A DNA stretch of 64,000 nt from positions 26,601,001-26,665,000 of the forward strand of contig CM049406.2 in NCBI GenBank assembly GCA_026929865.2. The letters are read 5' to 3'. A program made the translations under genes and the position numbers. This document shows, piece after piece, positions 47,269 through 62,527 of this stretch. Source of the DNA: Hyperoplus lanceolatus (Eukaryota > Chordata > Actinopteri > Uranoscopiformes > Ammodytidae). The notes under the pieces were generated by a model. That model was not told the origin of the DNA, did no database searches, and saw only the letters and a program-made list of their open reading frames with translations. Each line of letters starts with the position of its first letter. The first letter of the stretch is position 1.

Positions 47269-49369
47269 CAATTATGCAAAGCAGGAGATGCAGAGAATAA
47301 TACAGTGTGAAGCCAAGTCTCTTTTTTGTTATGTGCTAAATAAGCAGTGGAAGCATGACACAAATCCCATTGTGATAATATACAAACCAAGGCAAAGCAG
47401 GTAAGCAGGTGACGCAGACTGATAGAGAAGCAAATAGAAACCACACGTATCTTATTGTATATACACAGACAAAAAAAAAAGTAACCATGTACATGCTTCC
47501 ACACACTAACACAGCATAATTCAATAAAGTCATAATACCGTCCTAACAAAAAGGTTCTTAATTCAAACCCACTGGCTGGCTGGGGCCTTTCTGTGAGGAG
47601 TTTGTATGTTCTTCACAAGACTGCATGGGTTTTATGCTGGATTTCCAGATTCACACCTGCAGCATCTGATTATTCCTGCTTTTTGTATAGGCCATGGAAA
47701 TACTGGTCCTTCAGTAAGAGTGGCACACTTGGAACTTGAAACTTAGAAGCATGAAAAGCATGTATGTAAAACAGAGAGAGGGGAAATTATTTCTGAATTC
47801 TATATATTGCAATGTCATATAATTTCTCTGATGTTGGCCAACTGCTACAGTTCAAAAAATGAAGTAAAAACAGGAAGGTTTTACATGGCATTATAAAAAA
47901 ATGGATGAACAAGATAAGTCTTCTGAGAGCAGAGGCCAATTTTTGTTCTGTGACGTACATAATAAACAATAAGAATCCTTCCAAGATCCTTATCATTTCC
48001 CCCACAGCCTTCCATTCTAAGGATCATGTGTCCTGTCTGAGTCCGGTGCCGTGGTAGACAGTGGAGGGAGGGGGTGTTGGGGATCTGTTGGGATTAGCTT
48101 CAGTCAACCTACTGACCACACACAACCCCCACACGCACCGGACGGCTACAGCCTGCAAACACCGCAACAACATCAGGTAGGAAATCCCAATTTTGTACTC
48201 AACGTTTATCTAAAAAATACTCATTCAATTGGAGCTTTTGATTTATGTGAGTTGGTGGTTAAACATTTAAAAGCAGATCACTTGTAGGGTAAATGAGGCC
48301 ACCTAGCTGTCAAGGATGATCTCCTGATCCTCGTACTTGAGTCGAGTTAATGCTGATCTAAAGTCATTTTTATAACTCTTTACCCTTATTGTGATCGCAA
48401 TTACTTTCCTTACGTATTGGTCATCTACTATAAGTTATTGTATACCTGATACATTTAATGTTTAAATTCCATCTGTGTCTCACTTAAGACTATTTTAGTT
48501 AAGTGTACGTGTCAAAGAGGTCTTAATACAACTTTATGGTAATTCTTCTGCACACTTTTTATAGTGAAGGTTCATTGCTTTAATAAAGCTATGAGGTGTT
48601 TTGTTATTTTTGTCCACCCTCTCCCCATTTTCCCAGTTAAAATGGTTTCATAATACTGTAAGTATTCAATTATAGACCATGGTAGGCACAAGCCCAGTAG
48701 AAAGGATTATTGGTCCAATCGCACAGTTGGAGTGAAACAGGGAACTTCCACTTGCCATCAGCTCAGTTAAAGTTGTGTTATTACTACCTGTTTAATGCTT
48801 CCTACAAGCAACACATTTAAGGTCACCTATTATTCAAAATACACTTTTTCATGGTTTTCAACATTTATATGGTTACGGTATGACTAGAGACTCACAAATA
48901 CGAGAAAAATAACTCTATTTTTTTCCACCTCCACCTTTCTGAAAATCTGTGTTCCCAAAGTACAGACAGATTTATCTCCCCTTAAGACGTCATAATGGGA
49001 GAAGCCAACCTAACTAACACAGCCTCCAGACAACACTAAACACACCCCAGATCCCACTTAATCTAACTTGCGATTAGATTAAAACCGGCAGTTAGATTCA
49101 GGGCCAATGATAGCAGACTGGGCTTTTTGGAAGGCGTCGCTTAAAGAGACAGGCTCTAAAACAGAGTGTTTCAGACAAAGGGTGAAAAAAGGAGATTCTG
49201 CAATGGCACTGTGAGAAATATAAATGTTTTTTTACGTACACTACACAATGACAACAATTGCTAGTAGAACACCAAATTATACATTTTACCTGAAAATAAG
49301 CATTATATTGACCTCTAACTTGTGCAGATGTTGCCTTTCATTTGGTGTTGAACATGTCCACAACATCAA
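47269..49369. other. Intergenic, mostly featureless
   Basis: No gene supported. A possible exon ends at 48177 (CATCAG|GTAGGA) within a 78-codon ORF, but there is no family resemblance. A repeat fragment lies at about 47550-47670. Confidence 0.45.
47550..47670 (+). repeat. Degenerate teleost interspersed repeat
   Basis: TTCAAACCCACTGGCTGGCT, then GGGGCCTTTCTGTGAGGAGT and TTGTATGTTCTTC, match a motif order I know from a common teleost repeat (tRNA-like box, 'GGCCTTTCTGTG-GAGTTTG-ATGTTCT'). Much of the unit is decayed. Confidence 0.55.
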
Positions 49370-49371
49370 TA

Positions 49372-49550
49372 CATTTCATGTCATTTAGCTTTGATCCAAA
49401 GCGACTTACAACTGGAGCACACTTTCATGCATTCATACGTTAACTATCGGGAGCAATTTCGGGTCCAGTGTCTTGCCCAGGGACACTTGGACTTGTGGCG
49501 GGTCGACCACCCTACCCACTGAGCTGAATCATGTCTGCTTACATTTTCTA
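49372..49550 (+). repeat. Common teleost interspersed repeat
   Basis: TTTCATGTCATTTAGCTTTG, then ATCCAAAGCGACTTACAA, ending with GTGTCTTGCCCAGGGACACT and CTACCCACTGAGCTGA. This motif order recurs in many teleost genomes. The family name was not resolved. Confidence 0.65.
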
Positions 49551-49564
49551 TAACATGAAGCCTA

Positions 49565-50330
49565 CATTTTGATTTGATTTGAATATTTTATTATTGTGTC
49601 ATGCATTAGCATACCCAGCCCACAAGGCCTTACAAGACACCATCATAAAACACAGACAGACCAAAAACCGAAAATAGATGCTAAACAATACTAACATTAA
49701 CGATATAAACCATCCTGATGTTTCATCCAGGCTTTAGAAACAAAAGATGCCAACTTATAAACATTAAAGGTAAACAAACATTCCATCCTAACATCATCAT
49801 TACTCCAAAATATTTCAGGGTTTCGAGCAAACAGTTCATTAACAAAAGGTTCTCTCAGTTCATCATAGAAGGGACAGTATAAAAGAAAATGAGATTCATT
49901 CTCCTAGGTCACACAGTCTCTGTTCCTCTGGGATATTCTTAAATCTGCCAACCTCAAGTGCCAGGGGAAGGATTCCCATTCTTAGTTGGACAACCAAGGA
50001 TCTCTGATTTCTTGGTAAAATTGTTTTAACATATAATTATGCTTGATCTGGATATATGTCTGTCATTTTGGTTTTAACATTATATCATTTAACCATTTTT
50101 CATTGAACGCGACTAGTAACTTTTTTCTAATTTTGTTGATGCTGCATGATCAATTATTTCTATAGATATACTGAAAATCGGCTTCTTCCAAGACAGCATG
50201 AATCTCTGCAGCCCATGGAGAGTTCTGAACTTTACTCCACTTTACTACAATCACTGACTGCAATGCAAATTATTTGCAGATTTTCTATGCTCTTCTAATT
50301 GTATCACCAAGTATTTCATTTCTCTTGTAT
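49565..50330 (-). mobile_element. Decayed non-LTR retrotransposon (LINE), C-terminal end
   Basis: Read on the minus strand, broken frames give SPWAAEIHAVLEEADFQ, LLVAFNEKWLNDI, LRMGILPLALEVGRFKNIP and ENESHFLLYCPFYDELREPF, then a stop near 49697 and an AT-rich tail. This is the pattern of the region after the reverse transcriptase, with its Cys/His-like motif, in LINE polyproteins. Stops and frame changes show it is dead. Its 5' edge comes within about 60 bases of the TRIM start codon. Confidence 0.75.
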
Positions 50331-50392
50331 TTATAAATCCCCTGTTTAGATAGAAGTCGTGTGTGACACAGGAACCCATTTATCTGCGCACT

Positions 50393-53300
50393 ATGGCATC
50401 CCTGGAAGAAGAGCTGACCTGCTCTGTGTGTCGAGACAACTTTAGCCATGCCCACCCCCTGCCATGTGGTCACAGCTTCTGTCCCGCCTGCATCCGTGAT
50501 GCCTGGAGCAGCCAGTGTGAGGGCAAAAATCGCTTCACCTGCCCACAGTGTCAGGAGGAGCACGGTGATGTTCTGTGTGACTGCTGCCCTCCTGAGGAAG
50601 TGGCAGGGCAGCCACCACTGTTGGCTGTCAAGACCTGCCTGAGATGCGAAGTGTCACTGTGTGCCCAACACCTTCAACCCCATCTAGAGAGACCAGCATT
50701 TAACACCCACCTATTGGTGGATCCGCTGGTGGACCTATCCCAGCGAAGGTGCCCGAAACACGAAGAGGTACTGCGCTACTACTGTGCCGACGAGAGGGTG
50801 TACGTGTGTGGTGACTGTCTGCTGGAGGGAGGCCATGCTCAGCACAAAGTGAAGGCACTGAGACAGGTGGAAGAGGATCTGAAGGTCAGCTGAGAGACAA
50901 TTGTTCCTTTATGTTTGTGTGTGCATGAGTATGCCATTCCTGATATATTTGTGTGATTCCACAGGTCATTCTTCAGACACTACTCAGAAAAGCAGAGGAG
51001 AAGATGAAAGATGGAGAAGCGAATCCTAATGGAGCATGAGCATATTGATAACACCATGGCTGTGAGTAAAAATATACTTTGAGTACCCAGAAGATTTAGT
51101 TACACAGCAATATGGCTGCTGCAAGAACTTCTGGGCAAGATCCCTGAAATTAGTGTTGCAAGAATTAAAACGCGGTTGTATTTTAACCTTTGACCTCAGA
51201 GCATGATTGGCCCACACATACAGTATACCCTGAGTTCCAAATCACATACTTTTTCTGTATACTCTACTGCATACTAAAGCATGCAGGTTTGCATAGTACA
51301 AAATGTAATTGGATGTATTAGGACATCCTGGTATTTTTGGCATACTGCATTTGACATGCATGTATTGGGACATCCTAAATATTTTCCTGGCATACTAAAT
51401 AGTATGGAAGTATGGGTATTGGAACGCAGGGATAGTGAAAGTGTGATTGGCTGTGCGCAGTTGATGGGCCGGAGAATCGCAACACATCCCTTTCCGCCAT
51501 CCAAATCCTACCGATTACTCTTATTGGCTGTTCATATTTGCTGGCTCCGCCTAACAGCCCAGGTTTTGTAAGGCTTCCCTCCCAAAATGCAACTCTCTCA
51601 GTAGATGTTATGTAAACCCTTTACTGCCCAAGTTATAATAATCCTTTCCATGTACAACCCTCCAACTGGCCTCCTACTACTGTTGATTTTTTCCCCTTTG
51701 GTTTGAGTATGTCTGAATCAAAGATCTGTCAGAAACCACCAATCTCTCCTGACTGGTTGCAGGAGTCTATGAGGCAGGATGACAGCCAGGTGGAGCGGAT
51801 GGGCTCAGACCTTCAGGCCCAGGTGAGGATGCTTGTGTCCGCTCTGAGGGACATCACCAGGAGGGAGAGACAGCAGGTCATAGAGCGTGTGCATGAAGAC
51901 AGTGCCAAGGTGAGAGATGACATGAACCATACACTGAGCATCCAGCACTACCTAGCCTCACTGCTGGTGGAGACGGACCCGTTCCTGCTCGTCTGGGTAA
52001 GATTTAGGTCACAGAAAGTGAATTATAGTAGAAGTAGTAGGATAGCAAGTTTGAATAATGATTATACAGTGATCTTTGTTTTGTGGAATTTGTTATTTCG
52101 CCATGTGGCATGGCTCGAATGATAGTAACGTCAGTCTGTTGGCCCATCAAATTTGTCCCAGACTGATATCAACAACTGTTGAATGGATTGTAATTCAATT
52201 TTATCAAGATATTCATGGTTTTCAGAGGACACATTTTACCTATGTTGGTAATCTCTTGACTTTACTCTAGAGCCACCAAGAAGATGACATTTTTACTTTT
52301 GAGTGAAATAAGTCAACAATTGCCTTAATTTTTTTACGGACATTCGGGTCCACCCTATGACGAATTCTTATTACTTTGGTGATCAAGTTTTCCTTTGGCA
52401 CTATCTTCAAGTCAACATTCAATGTGTCCAATACTAACAGTATTGGACACTGACATGCTTAATTGAACATGGTAAACATTATATATGCTTAACAGTAACA
52501 TATGTTAAAAATGTTACTGTGCATTAGCATTAAGCTAAATCACTTCTGTAAGTATAGAGTATAGCTTAGCAGTAGAATAGTATTGTTTGATGTCGTACCT
52601 CTGTCTTGGTAAATGTAAAATTAAACATGTTTCCCTATGTGGCAAATCGCAATGATCTGGCAGAAACTGAATGGAGGATAATTTTGATAAGTTGTGCACA
52701 TTGCTGTCATCAGGGGGTAGGGGATTCAAAGCCCCTGAAAACAGATTGTCAGTGTTTCTTTGTAGTTTTTATTACTAATGAGCATTTTATACTCATTTGT
52801 ATGACGTGTACCATAAATAAAAGCAGCTGCTTGATGATTGGCAGCTTAGATGAAAACTAACTGGAATGTTGTTACGGAGTAAATACAACCCATAGAAGAT
52901 GCTCTCATCAAACAGTTTTTTGTTATGAGTATATATGAATCTGAAGAATAGCAAGTTTTCAAGAAGTATTCTTATTAATGTTGTATAAGCTTGTGTATTG
53001 AGTAAAAAAGATGGTAGTCCTATGTGCAGAATCTAAAAAATACAATGTTGAAGGCCACAGATGTGATTAGCTATGTTTGAATGAGGGCTCTTGTCATTGT
53101 TAACTCTCTTATCATACTGGGCCGATTCACAGGGACATTTGTAATTATTTCAGTGAATGTCTCGTTACGTCATGTTTTTTTAAAAGCTGTCCTTGACTAT
53201 TCTTTCCTAAGGCCTTTCAATCAGATGACACAAAGTAAGTCCATATTAAGTCAATGGTACTATGCGATGGTAGGTCCTCAGGTAACCTTAGGCCAGGACT

Positions 53301-55435
53301 TTAGTTGTGTTTGTTGGAAGGCAGTCTAGATGAAAGCAGTTTTTAAAATAACCTTTTAATATGCCTTTAATTCATTTGTGCTCATTCCTTAAAAGCAAGA
53401 TAGATTCCCTCCTGCGTACCTTGTGCCTTTGTGTTCTAGGTTGCTTGCCGAGCTGAACAGCCCACTGTTTGTCCCTGCTACCGTCACTGTAGACAGGAAA
53501 CACATCTTGGAGGACATGGAGAGCAAGTATCGAGAGTTCATCACCGCCACCCTCCGCTGCCTCAGTGAACTCAAGAGGGAGCTCTGTGAGTGGCAGATGG
53601 GTGACCCACACCCGCCATGTGCATTTATTCAACTTTCCCTATGGATTTGTGTGACAGTTTGTGACATACGCTTATTCACTTTCTTGGCAAAAGTAAGAGA
53701 AGAAGACTGATACCACTCATATATTGTCCGTTAAAAATATGAAGCTAAAGCCAGAAACAGGGAAACAGCTAGGATGGCTCAGTCCGAAATCTTTCAGGCT
53801 AGCTGTTTTCCGCTGGTTCCCGGTCTTTACGCTTAGCTAAGCTAAGCTGCATGTCTCCTGGTTTAGCTTGATATTTCACAATATCAACGTGAGTGTGGTA
53901 TTAGTGTTAAGTGATCTCTGAAAATGACAAATGCCATGGATGATTACTTCCTCTTTCAAATATTGATAAACTTTTTTTTGTTTTATATTTTGTATAGGCC
54001 TAGTATAAAGCACTAAGTGGTTGTACATGGATGGTTGAGTTTATAAATATATATATATTTAATTGTTTTCCCTGTCTTACAGTAACCAGTGCCTTGACCC
54101 TGGACACTAACACAGCCCATCCTCTGTTGAGCATCTCTGATGACCTTCGCTCAGTGACAAGGGTAAAAAACCGCCTTCCTTGCGCTGCTCACCCCGAACG
54201 GTTTGACCACTGGCCACAGGTCCTCGCCGTCCAGACCTTCTCCTCTGGGACTCACTACTGGGAGCTAGAGGCTGTTGGATTCTGGGATATCGGCGTGTGC
54301 TATAGAAGTGTGGGACGGAAGGGGAAAGAGGCCAACGCCTTTGGGAACAACAAGGTATTTGTGTGCCCACAGCAGTTGGTTTATAGCGCTCAACTATTTA
54401 AAGATGATATATGTCACATTATAGCATTCATTTTATGTTTTTTGTTACCAAATGAAATGAGTGGGAGCCTCCGTTTAATGCCAGTGGTATTTGTACTGCC
54501 ATTTCCCATGAACTCTTCGCTGACGTAACTAAGATGGTTTTGTCTGGCTTCAGAGAAAATGAAAAGGTTGTTTTCAAAGATTTTTCCTTTCAATTTGTTT
54601 TCATTCAGTCATATCTCAGAAAATAAAACTGTTCATTTGCGCTCAATAAAAGAACACTCCTTTGGGCTGTAAAGCAATTCAACATTTTTGCATCAAATTC
54701 TACAGGGTTGCCTCAAATTACCACAGTAGGCCTATATCTAAAAATGTACTCTCCACTAGCAAGTGCATTGTTTATTTTAATAGAATTTTGAGAAAATCTG
54801 CAAAAAGTAATCGAGGTAAACAGCAGATTGTACTAGCGCTTCTTTTCTTTTCCAGGCAGGTTCCATTAAACCATTGCAGACGAAAAGGGCACACACAATA
54901 AGATTATGTAATGAAGAGAGCACCATTCAAAACCTCCGATGGTGAAAACCTTGTAGAAGACATTAATCTTCACGTTAATTGGCATTTACAGTCTCATTAT
55001 GGCGCCCCACAGATTGGTGGATGTTTAATTCACAAGCTTCATGTTTCAATGTATTTATTTTTACACCTGAGATGTAAGGAAAATTGTTATTCTAGTTTAA
55101 AATGATTTAAACCATTACAACAAAAACGTGTTACTCCCATTGAAAGGCCTATGTTCAATTCCCAGGTATCATGGAGCTTGACACAGCAGCATGACAGGAA
55201 GTTGGCTGCCTGGCACAACCGCAGGAAGGTCCGCCTCACGTCCCAAATGACTGGAAACCGAGTTGCTGTCGCGGTGGACTACGGCACGGGCACCATCACC
55301 TTCTCAGAGGTGGGACCGTCGGGCAACCTGAAACATCTCCACACTTTCTCCACCTTGTTTACTCAGCCCTTGTGCTTGGGCTTTGGACTCTACAAAGCTG
55401 AGCTCCATAGCCGAATAACTATTGTCAAAGTGTGA
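50393..55435 (+). CDS. TRIM-family (RING, B-box, coiled coil, PRY-SPRY) protein with a frame break in exon 2
   Basis: Probable E3 ubiquitin ligase. Exons: 50393-50884, 50965-51061, 51763-51996, 53212-53234, 53440-53585, 54083-54354, 55166-55435. Exon 1 encodes a RING (Cys10, Cys13, PCGHSFCPAC, CPQC to Cys53), a B-box 1-like segment (about 62-97) and a B-box 2 (about 120-151). Exons 2-5 encode the coiled coil. Exons 6-7 encode PRY-SPRY (LTLDTNTAHP; FSSGTHYWELE), split between two exons. Exon 2 is 97 bases where this family typically has 96; exons 3 (234) and 4 (23) have the usual sizes. As given, the frame ends at TGA 51037-51039 after 188 codons; without one base near 51018-51021 it would be 510 codons. 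The start was chosen at ATG 50393; an in-frame GTG at 50363 is not a likely start. Closest TRIM subgroup unresolved. Confidence 0.85.
51228..51431. mobile_element. Short TIR element (MITE-like) in TRIM intron 2
   Basis: Ends CCCTGAGTTCCAA and, inverted, CCCTGCGTTCCAA, with ATA immediately outside both ends (possible 3-base target duplication). Interior rich in ATACT/AGTATG repeats, and no coding capacity. Its right end matches the repeat at 9776. Confidence 0.75.
51997..53211. other. TRIM intron 3
   Basis: About 1.2 kb, AT-rich, with no recognised feature apart from chance ORFs. Confidence 0.6.
53706..53925. repeat. Hairpin-forming interspersed repeat in TRIM intron 5
   Basis: Left half (GATACCACTC, AATATGAAGCTAAAGCCAG) is an imperfect inverted copy of the right half (GTTTAGCTTGATATTTC, GAGTGTGGTATTAG). 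The CTTAGCTAAGCTAAGCTG core is typical of a widespread teleost MITE-like repeat. Confidence 0.7.
54355..55165. other. TRIM intron 6
   Basis: About 0.8 kb between the two PRY-SPRY exons. No recognised feature. Confidence 0.6.
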
Positions 55436-55995
55436 GAATGGAGGACAGGGAAAATAATGCTGATGGGCACTGGGCCGGTTCAACTCAGACGAAGCCATGA
55501 AGACAAAGTGGAGTTGATTTTTTTTTCTCCACTTCTGGAACCACACAACCCTGTGATGAAACTTTTGCCGTAAGCCTCTGTGATATTTCTCTCCTCCGAT
55601 CTTGAGCTAAGCTCTTCTTGGTCCTCAATAAAGAGAGAAAAACGTATTTCCTAAGACTTTCCTCAGCTGACATTGACATGGAAATGATTTCCAGCAGAGA
55701 AAAGGGACAATGGAACATCCAATGAGTGCATCCTAGTGGGACAGCAAATGAAGAAGCTCCTTTGAAGGAGCACATACATTTGTTTTCATAACAAAACTGC
55801 AAGATTGCTATGTCCTTTTGAAAGTGGACACTTGTCCCACTCCTTTCTGCTGCATTTATGGCGGTCTACCTCAGTTTGACTGAAACTGAATTTTGTGAAT
55901 ACCAAATTAGGAACCTTGGCATTATGTGTATGTATTTTCTGGCATGTTTATGTGTTCATATACTAAAAAAAACACCAATAAAAGGAAATTGATGT
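55436..55995 (+). terminator. TRIM 3' UTR with poly(A) signal AATAAA at 55977-55982
   Basis: First clear AATAAA after the TRIM stop, giving a 3' UTR of about 550 bases. Confidence 0.6.
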
Positions 55996-59422
<3,427 letters not shown>

Positions 59423-59619
59423 GGACGGTGGAGGGAGAGCAGGCTGACGTAGGCTATTGGAAGGGCGATAGGACTGGGAATTGGATACAGTTGTATTGAG
59501 AATGAGTGAGAGAATTAAAAAAAGGGAAGCTGTAGAAGAATAGAGGAAGGCAAGGCTTCAACCTGTAACTCTTTATACGGTGCATGATGCAAAGATTAGA
59601 TGAAGCTTGTGCAAATTAA

Positions 59620-60105
59620 GGCGAGACACTGCAGGTGACGGGTCATTTTTCAACTTAAATATAAATATCATCATGAGACTTTGCCAGTTGATTACTTACA
59701 TTGAAACAATTATTTATTGTATTATATTTTTTTCAGAAATGTTTGAATAAATATGCAAATTTGGCAATATCTAACTCATTTTGTGTAAATTGTATCTCTT
59801 TAATAACCAAAAACCTAGATGTAAGTTAAACCCAGAGTAAAAAAACGTTTTTTGTTTTTTTTACAACTTTATGGAACATTATGTTATTATGGAAAGTTTG
59901 GTTGATGGAAATGCTTCAGAAGTGGAAATTGTTGATTGTTTTGAAAAAAGCTAATGTTGAGATAGTGGCTTTTAAAGATGGTTTGTTGTATATGAGAAAT
60001 ATAAAGATACAAACAGACAAGGTTTAGTAAAAGAAACACCTAAATGTAAATTCTCAAAATTTACCAGTGTTTGATAAACTATGGTTTTGCCTGCAGTGTC
60101 TCGCC
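59620..60105. mobile_element. TTAA-flanked short TIR element in the cerebellin 3' end
   Basis: Perfect 16-base terminal inverted repeats, GGCGAGACACTGCAGG, with TTAA directly outside both ends (59616-59619 and 60106-60109). The interior is AT-rich and non-coding, 486 bases in all. TTAA duplication suggests mobilisation by a piggyBac-type transposase; the TIR itself was not matched to a named family. Confidence 0.85.
59746..59751 (+). terminator. Candidate poly(A) signal of the cerebellin gene
   Basis: First AATAAA after the stop codon at 59422; it lies inside the TTAA-flanked element. Confidence 0.5.
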
Positions 60106-61297
60106 TTAAATTAATTCACACTTGAAACCAAAAGGAAATGAGGGGAAACAAAGAGGTAAAAACATTCAGTGACATTAGTTCTGTTTCTATGGATGAGTAT
60201 TTGTTGCGTTTGTATCAGAGTTATTTTATCCGTGACATAATTACAAAGTAGCCATGTGCAATGTGGGCTTCTGTAGTAAGATTATGTGTTTTCTTCCCCT
60301 ATTCACTGCTGTGCCCCACCTGGCATCCATATAGCTAACAAACTTGCAAATGTTCCCTTTATTCTGCTGGTTTGTATGAATGATGCTCCTCATATGCCTG
60401 TTAGTCTCATGCAAGTGTTTATTTCCTCTGACATTTCTATTAAAGAAGAAATGATAAAACAAAAAATGTGGTGTTGGCTGTCACATAATCCTAAACATGT
60501 TAAGGTTTTTATGAATCAATGTTAGATTAACACTCAGAAATAACTGATTTAATGCTGTACTATGTTAGGGCGTGACGGTTTAATCTGCTCATGCAGGGCG
60601 GTGCCTATCCCTCCTCTCGTGGTGATCTACCCCAGTGCCACGACATGGCAGCTGTTAGTAAATATAGCTCTCACCAGCAGAGTTGGCATTGGCATGGCCC
60701 AGGCACGACCAGCATGGGGTAGAGTGTAAGAGTGGTGGATAGCGGATACTCCTCGCAGGGACACAGACAGATGGAGGCTTTGGCGAGCAGGAAGGCTCCT
60801 CTCTACAGCGCTGCTATGGATAAGGAGCGTGGTGCGCTGTCACATATAGTCACTTATGCTTCCCTAGTTCATAACTCCCACCCCTCTCTCTCACTCTGTT
60901 TTCATGTCTCTGTCAGTCTGTCTTATATCATATGTTCATGCGTTGAGGACAGGCCAGTGAGGATTCCTGGAAATAGAGAACCAAGAAGACATTAATGAAT
61001 GGTGTCATATTAATGCACTGCTTGAGGGACCCACATAAGATCCAGATTCCTAGTGCACATTAGATTTACGGGAATATAAATAATTATAATTTTCTTTGGG
61101 AATTTGCACTGCTAAAACGCAATATCATCTGACATGATAATGGTGTTGGCCTGGACTTTATATGGTCCTGATGCCCTGTCATGTAGAAAAATCTAGTTGC
61201 GATTATTTCTGCTTAATGATTTGCAATAAAACTGCTTTTGATACATGTTTAGTATTTGTACAGTCACAGATGCAAATAAATACTCCCTCTCATGACC

Positions 61298-62527
61298 CTT
61301 TAGGACAAAAACGTCCCCTCCCTATAAACTGCCCTAAAAACATTATACAGTAATATTTTTTTCTTCTTTTTTTTTTAAACATTTTATCCCACTTGACCTC
61401 TTTACATATATATTAAATATTCATTCATTGTCAGTTGCTTTTGACCCTTTTAATTCCAGTTTCTTTGATGATGTCAACAAAGTACTGTGAACCTGCAGCC
61501 ACCTGAAAACCCACAAATTGCAGCTTATAGCTGCACACATATGCATGCGCACAAAGACACACACACATACACACACAGTCATTTCACAACACACAGACAC
61601 AACACTAAGGTATCCATATGGATCCACACTTTCCATTAATTTCTCATATTTCTTATGTTTAGGCCTGCAACTCGGAAAAAAAAAATACGAAAAAGTACAA
61701 AAATGGTTTTAGGGAGCATATTTGATCCTCAGAAAAAACAGGAGGAAATAAATGATTGAGCTAGATAGGGCTAAAAAAGCAATTTTGGTGTCTTAAGTTT
61801 TGGATTATTGCCTAAAATCATCAAATTCACATGTGTTTGTCATCATGGCTATGGTTTGAAAAAACAAAGTTTTTACAGAATTTAATGCTTTCAAATTGGG
61901 GCATTTTTTCAATACAAGTTTGAGTTTGTAAAGTTTGGCTGTGTGTACACAAACACACACACTATATTTCCTCAATACACACATATGCACCACACACTAG
62001 CATCCCTACCAACACACTTACACCATTTAGGTTGATTTTTTTCTTCTATTGCACTGTGTGTGTGTGTGTGTGTGTGTGTGGGGGGGGGGGGGGGCAGGAC
62101 CGACAACCTGGAAAATTGCTTGTAATTCAACCCTATGCCAAATATAGGGAAATGGCTCAAAATGGTGATGGTGTTGAAAATTATAAATTTTGATGCTTTG
62201 TGTCTAGGATGAAAGCAAAAAATCATTGAAAAAAAATAGTTTATGCTGTACAGCAGCAGGATCAAATTGGTAAAAAAGAGGCCATTTTGAATGGGAGTCA
62301 ATAGGGGACAAAAACGTCCTTAGGGAGCTGAGAGGGCATAAAAAGTGTACAGCCTTTATTATAGATGGTACAAAGTTGCTGAGTATAAATTCACAAAATA
62401 TTCGAAGAAAAAAAATCCCTGGCCAAAATGTATTCAGTTAACATAAGCACAGCCAAAGTTATACACAAGAAAGAGCGTAAAAAAATGCAAAAGGACAAAA
62501 GCGTCCCCAAGAGCACCTAAGGGTTAA
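61298..62527. repeat. Probable degenerate DNA element with CCCTTTAGG...CCTAAGGG ends
   Basis: The left end begins CCCTTTAGGACAAAAACGTCC. The right end is GGACAAAAGCGTCC, then GAGCACCTAAGGG and TTAA. A further GGACAAAAACGTCC lies at 62306. Boundaries are tentative, and the left flank lacks TTAA. Confidence 0.4.
62055..62094. repeat. (TG)n followed by poly-G
   Basis: About 13 TG units running into a G tract of about 15. Confidence 0.95.

Noticed and set aside
61370..62100. A tandem-repeat or CRISPR-like array in the CA/TG-rich right part
   Set aside because: The repeats are simple microsatellites and dispersed element motifs, without regular spacers.
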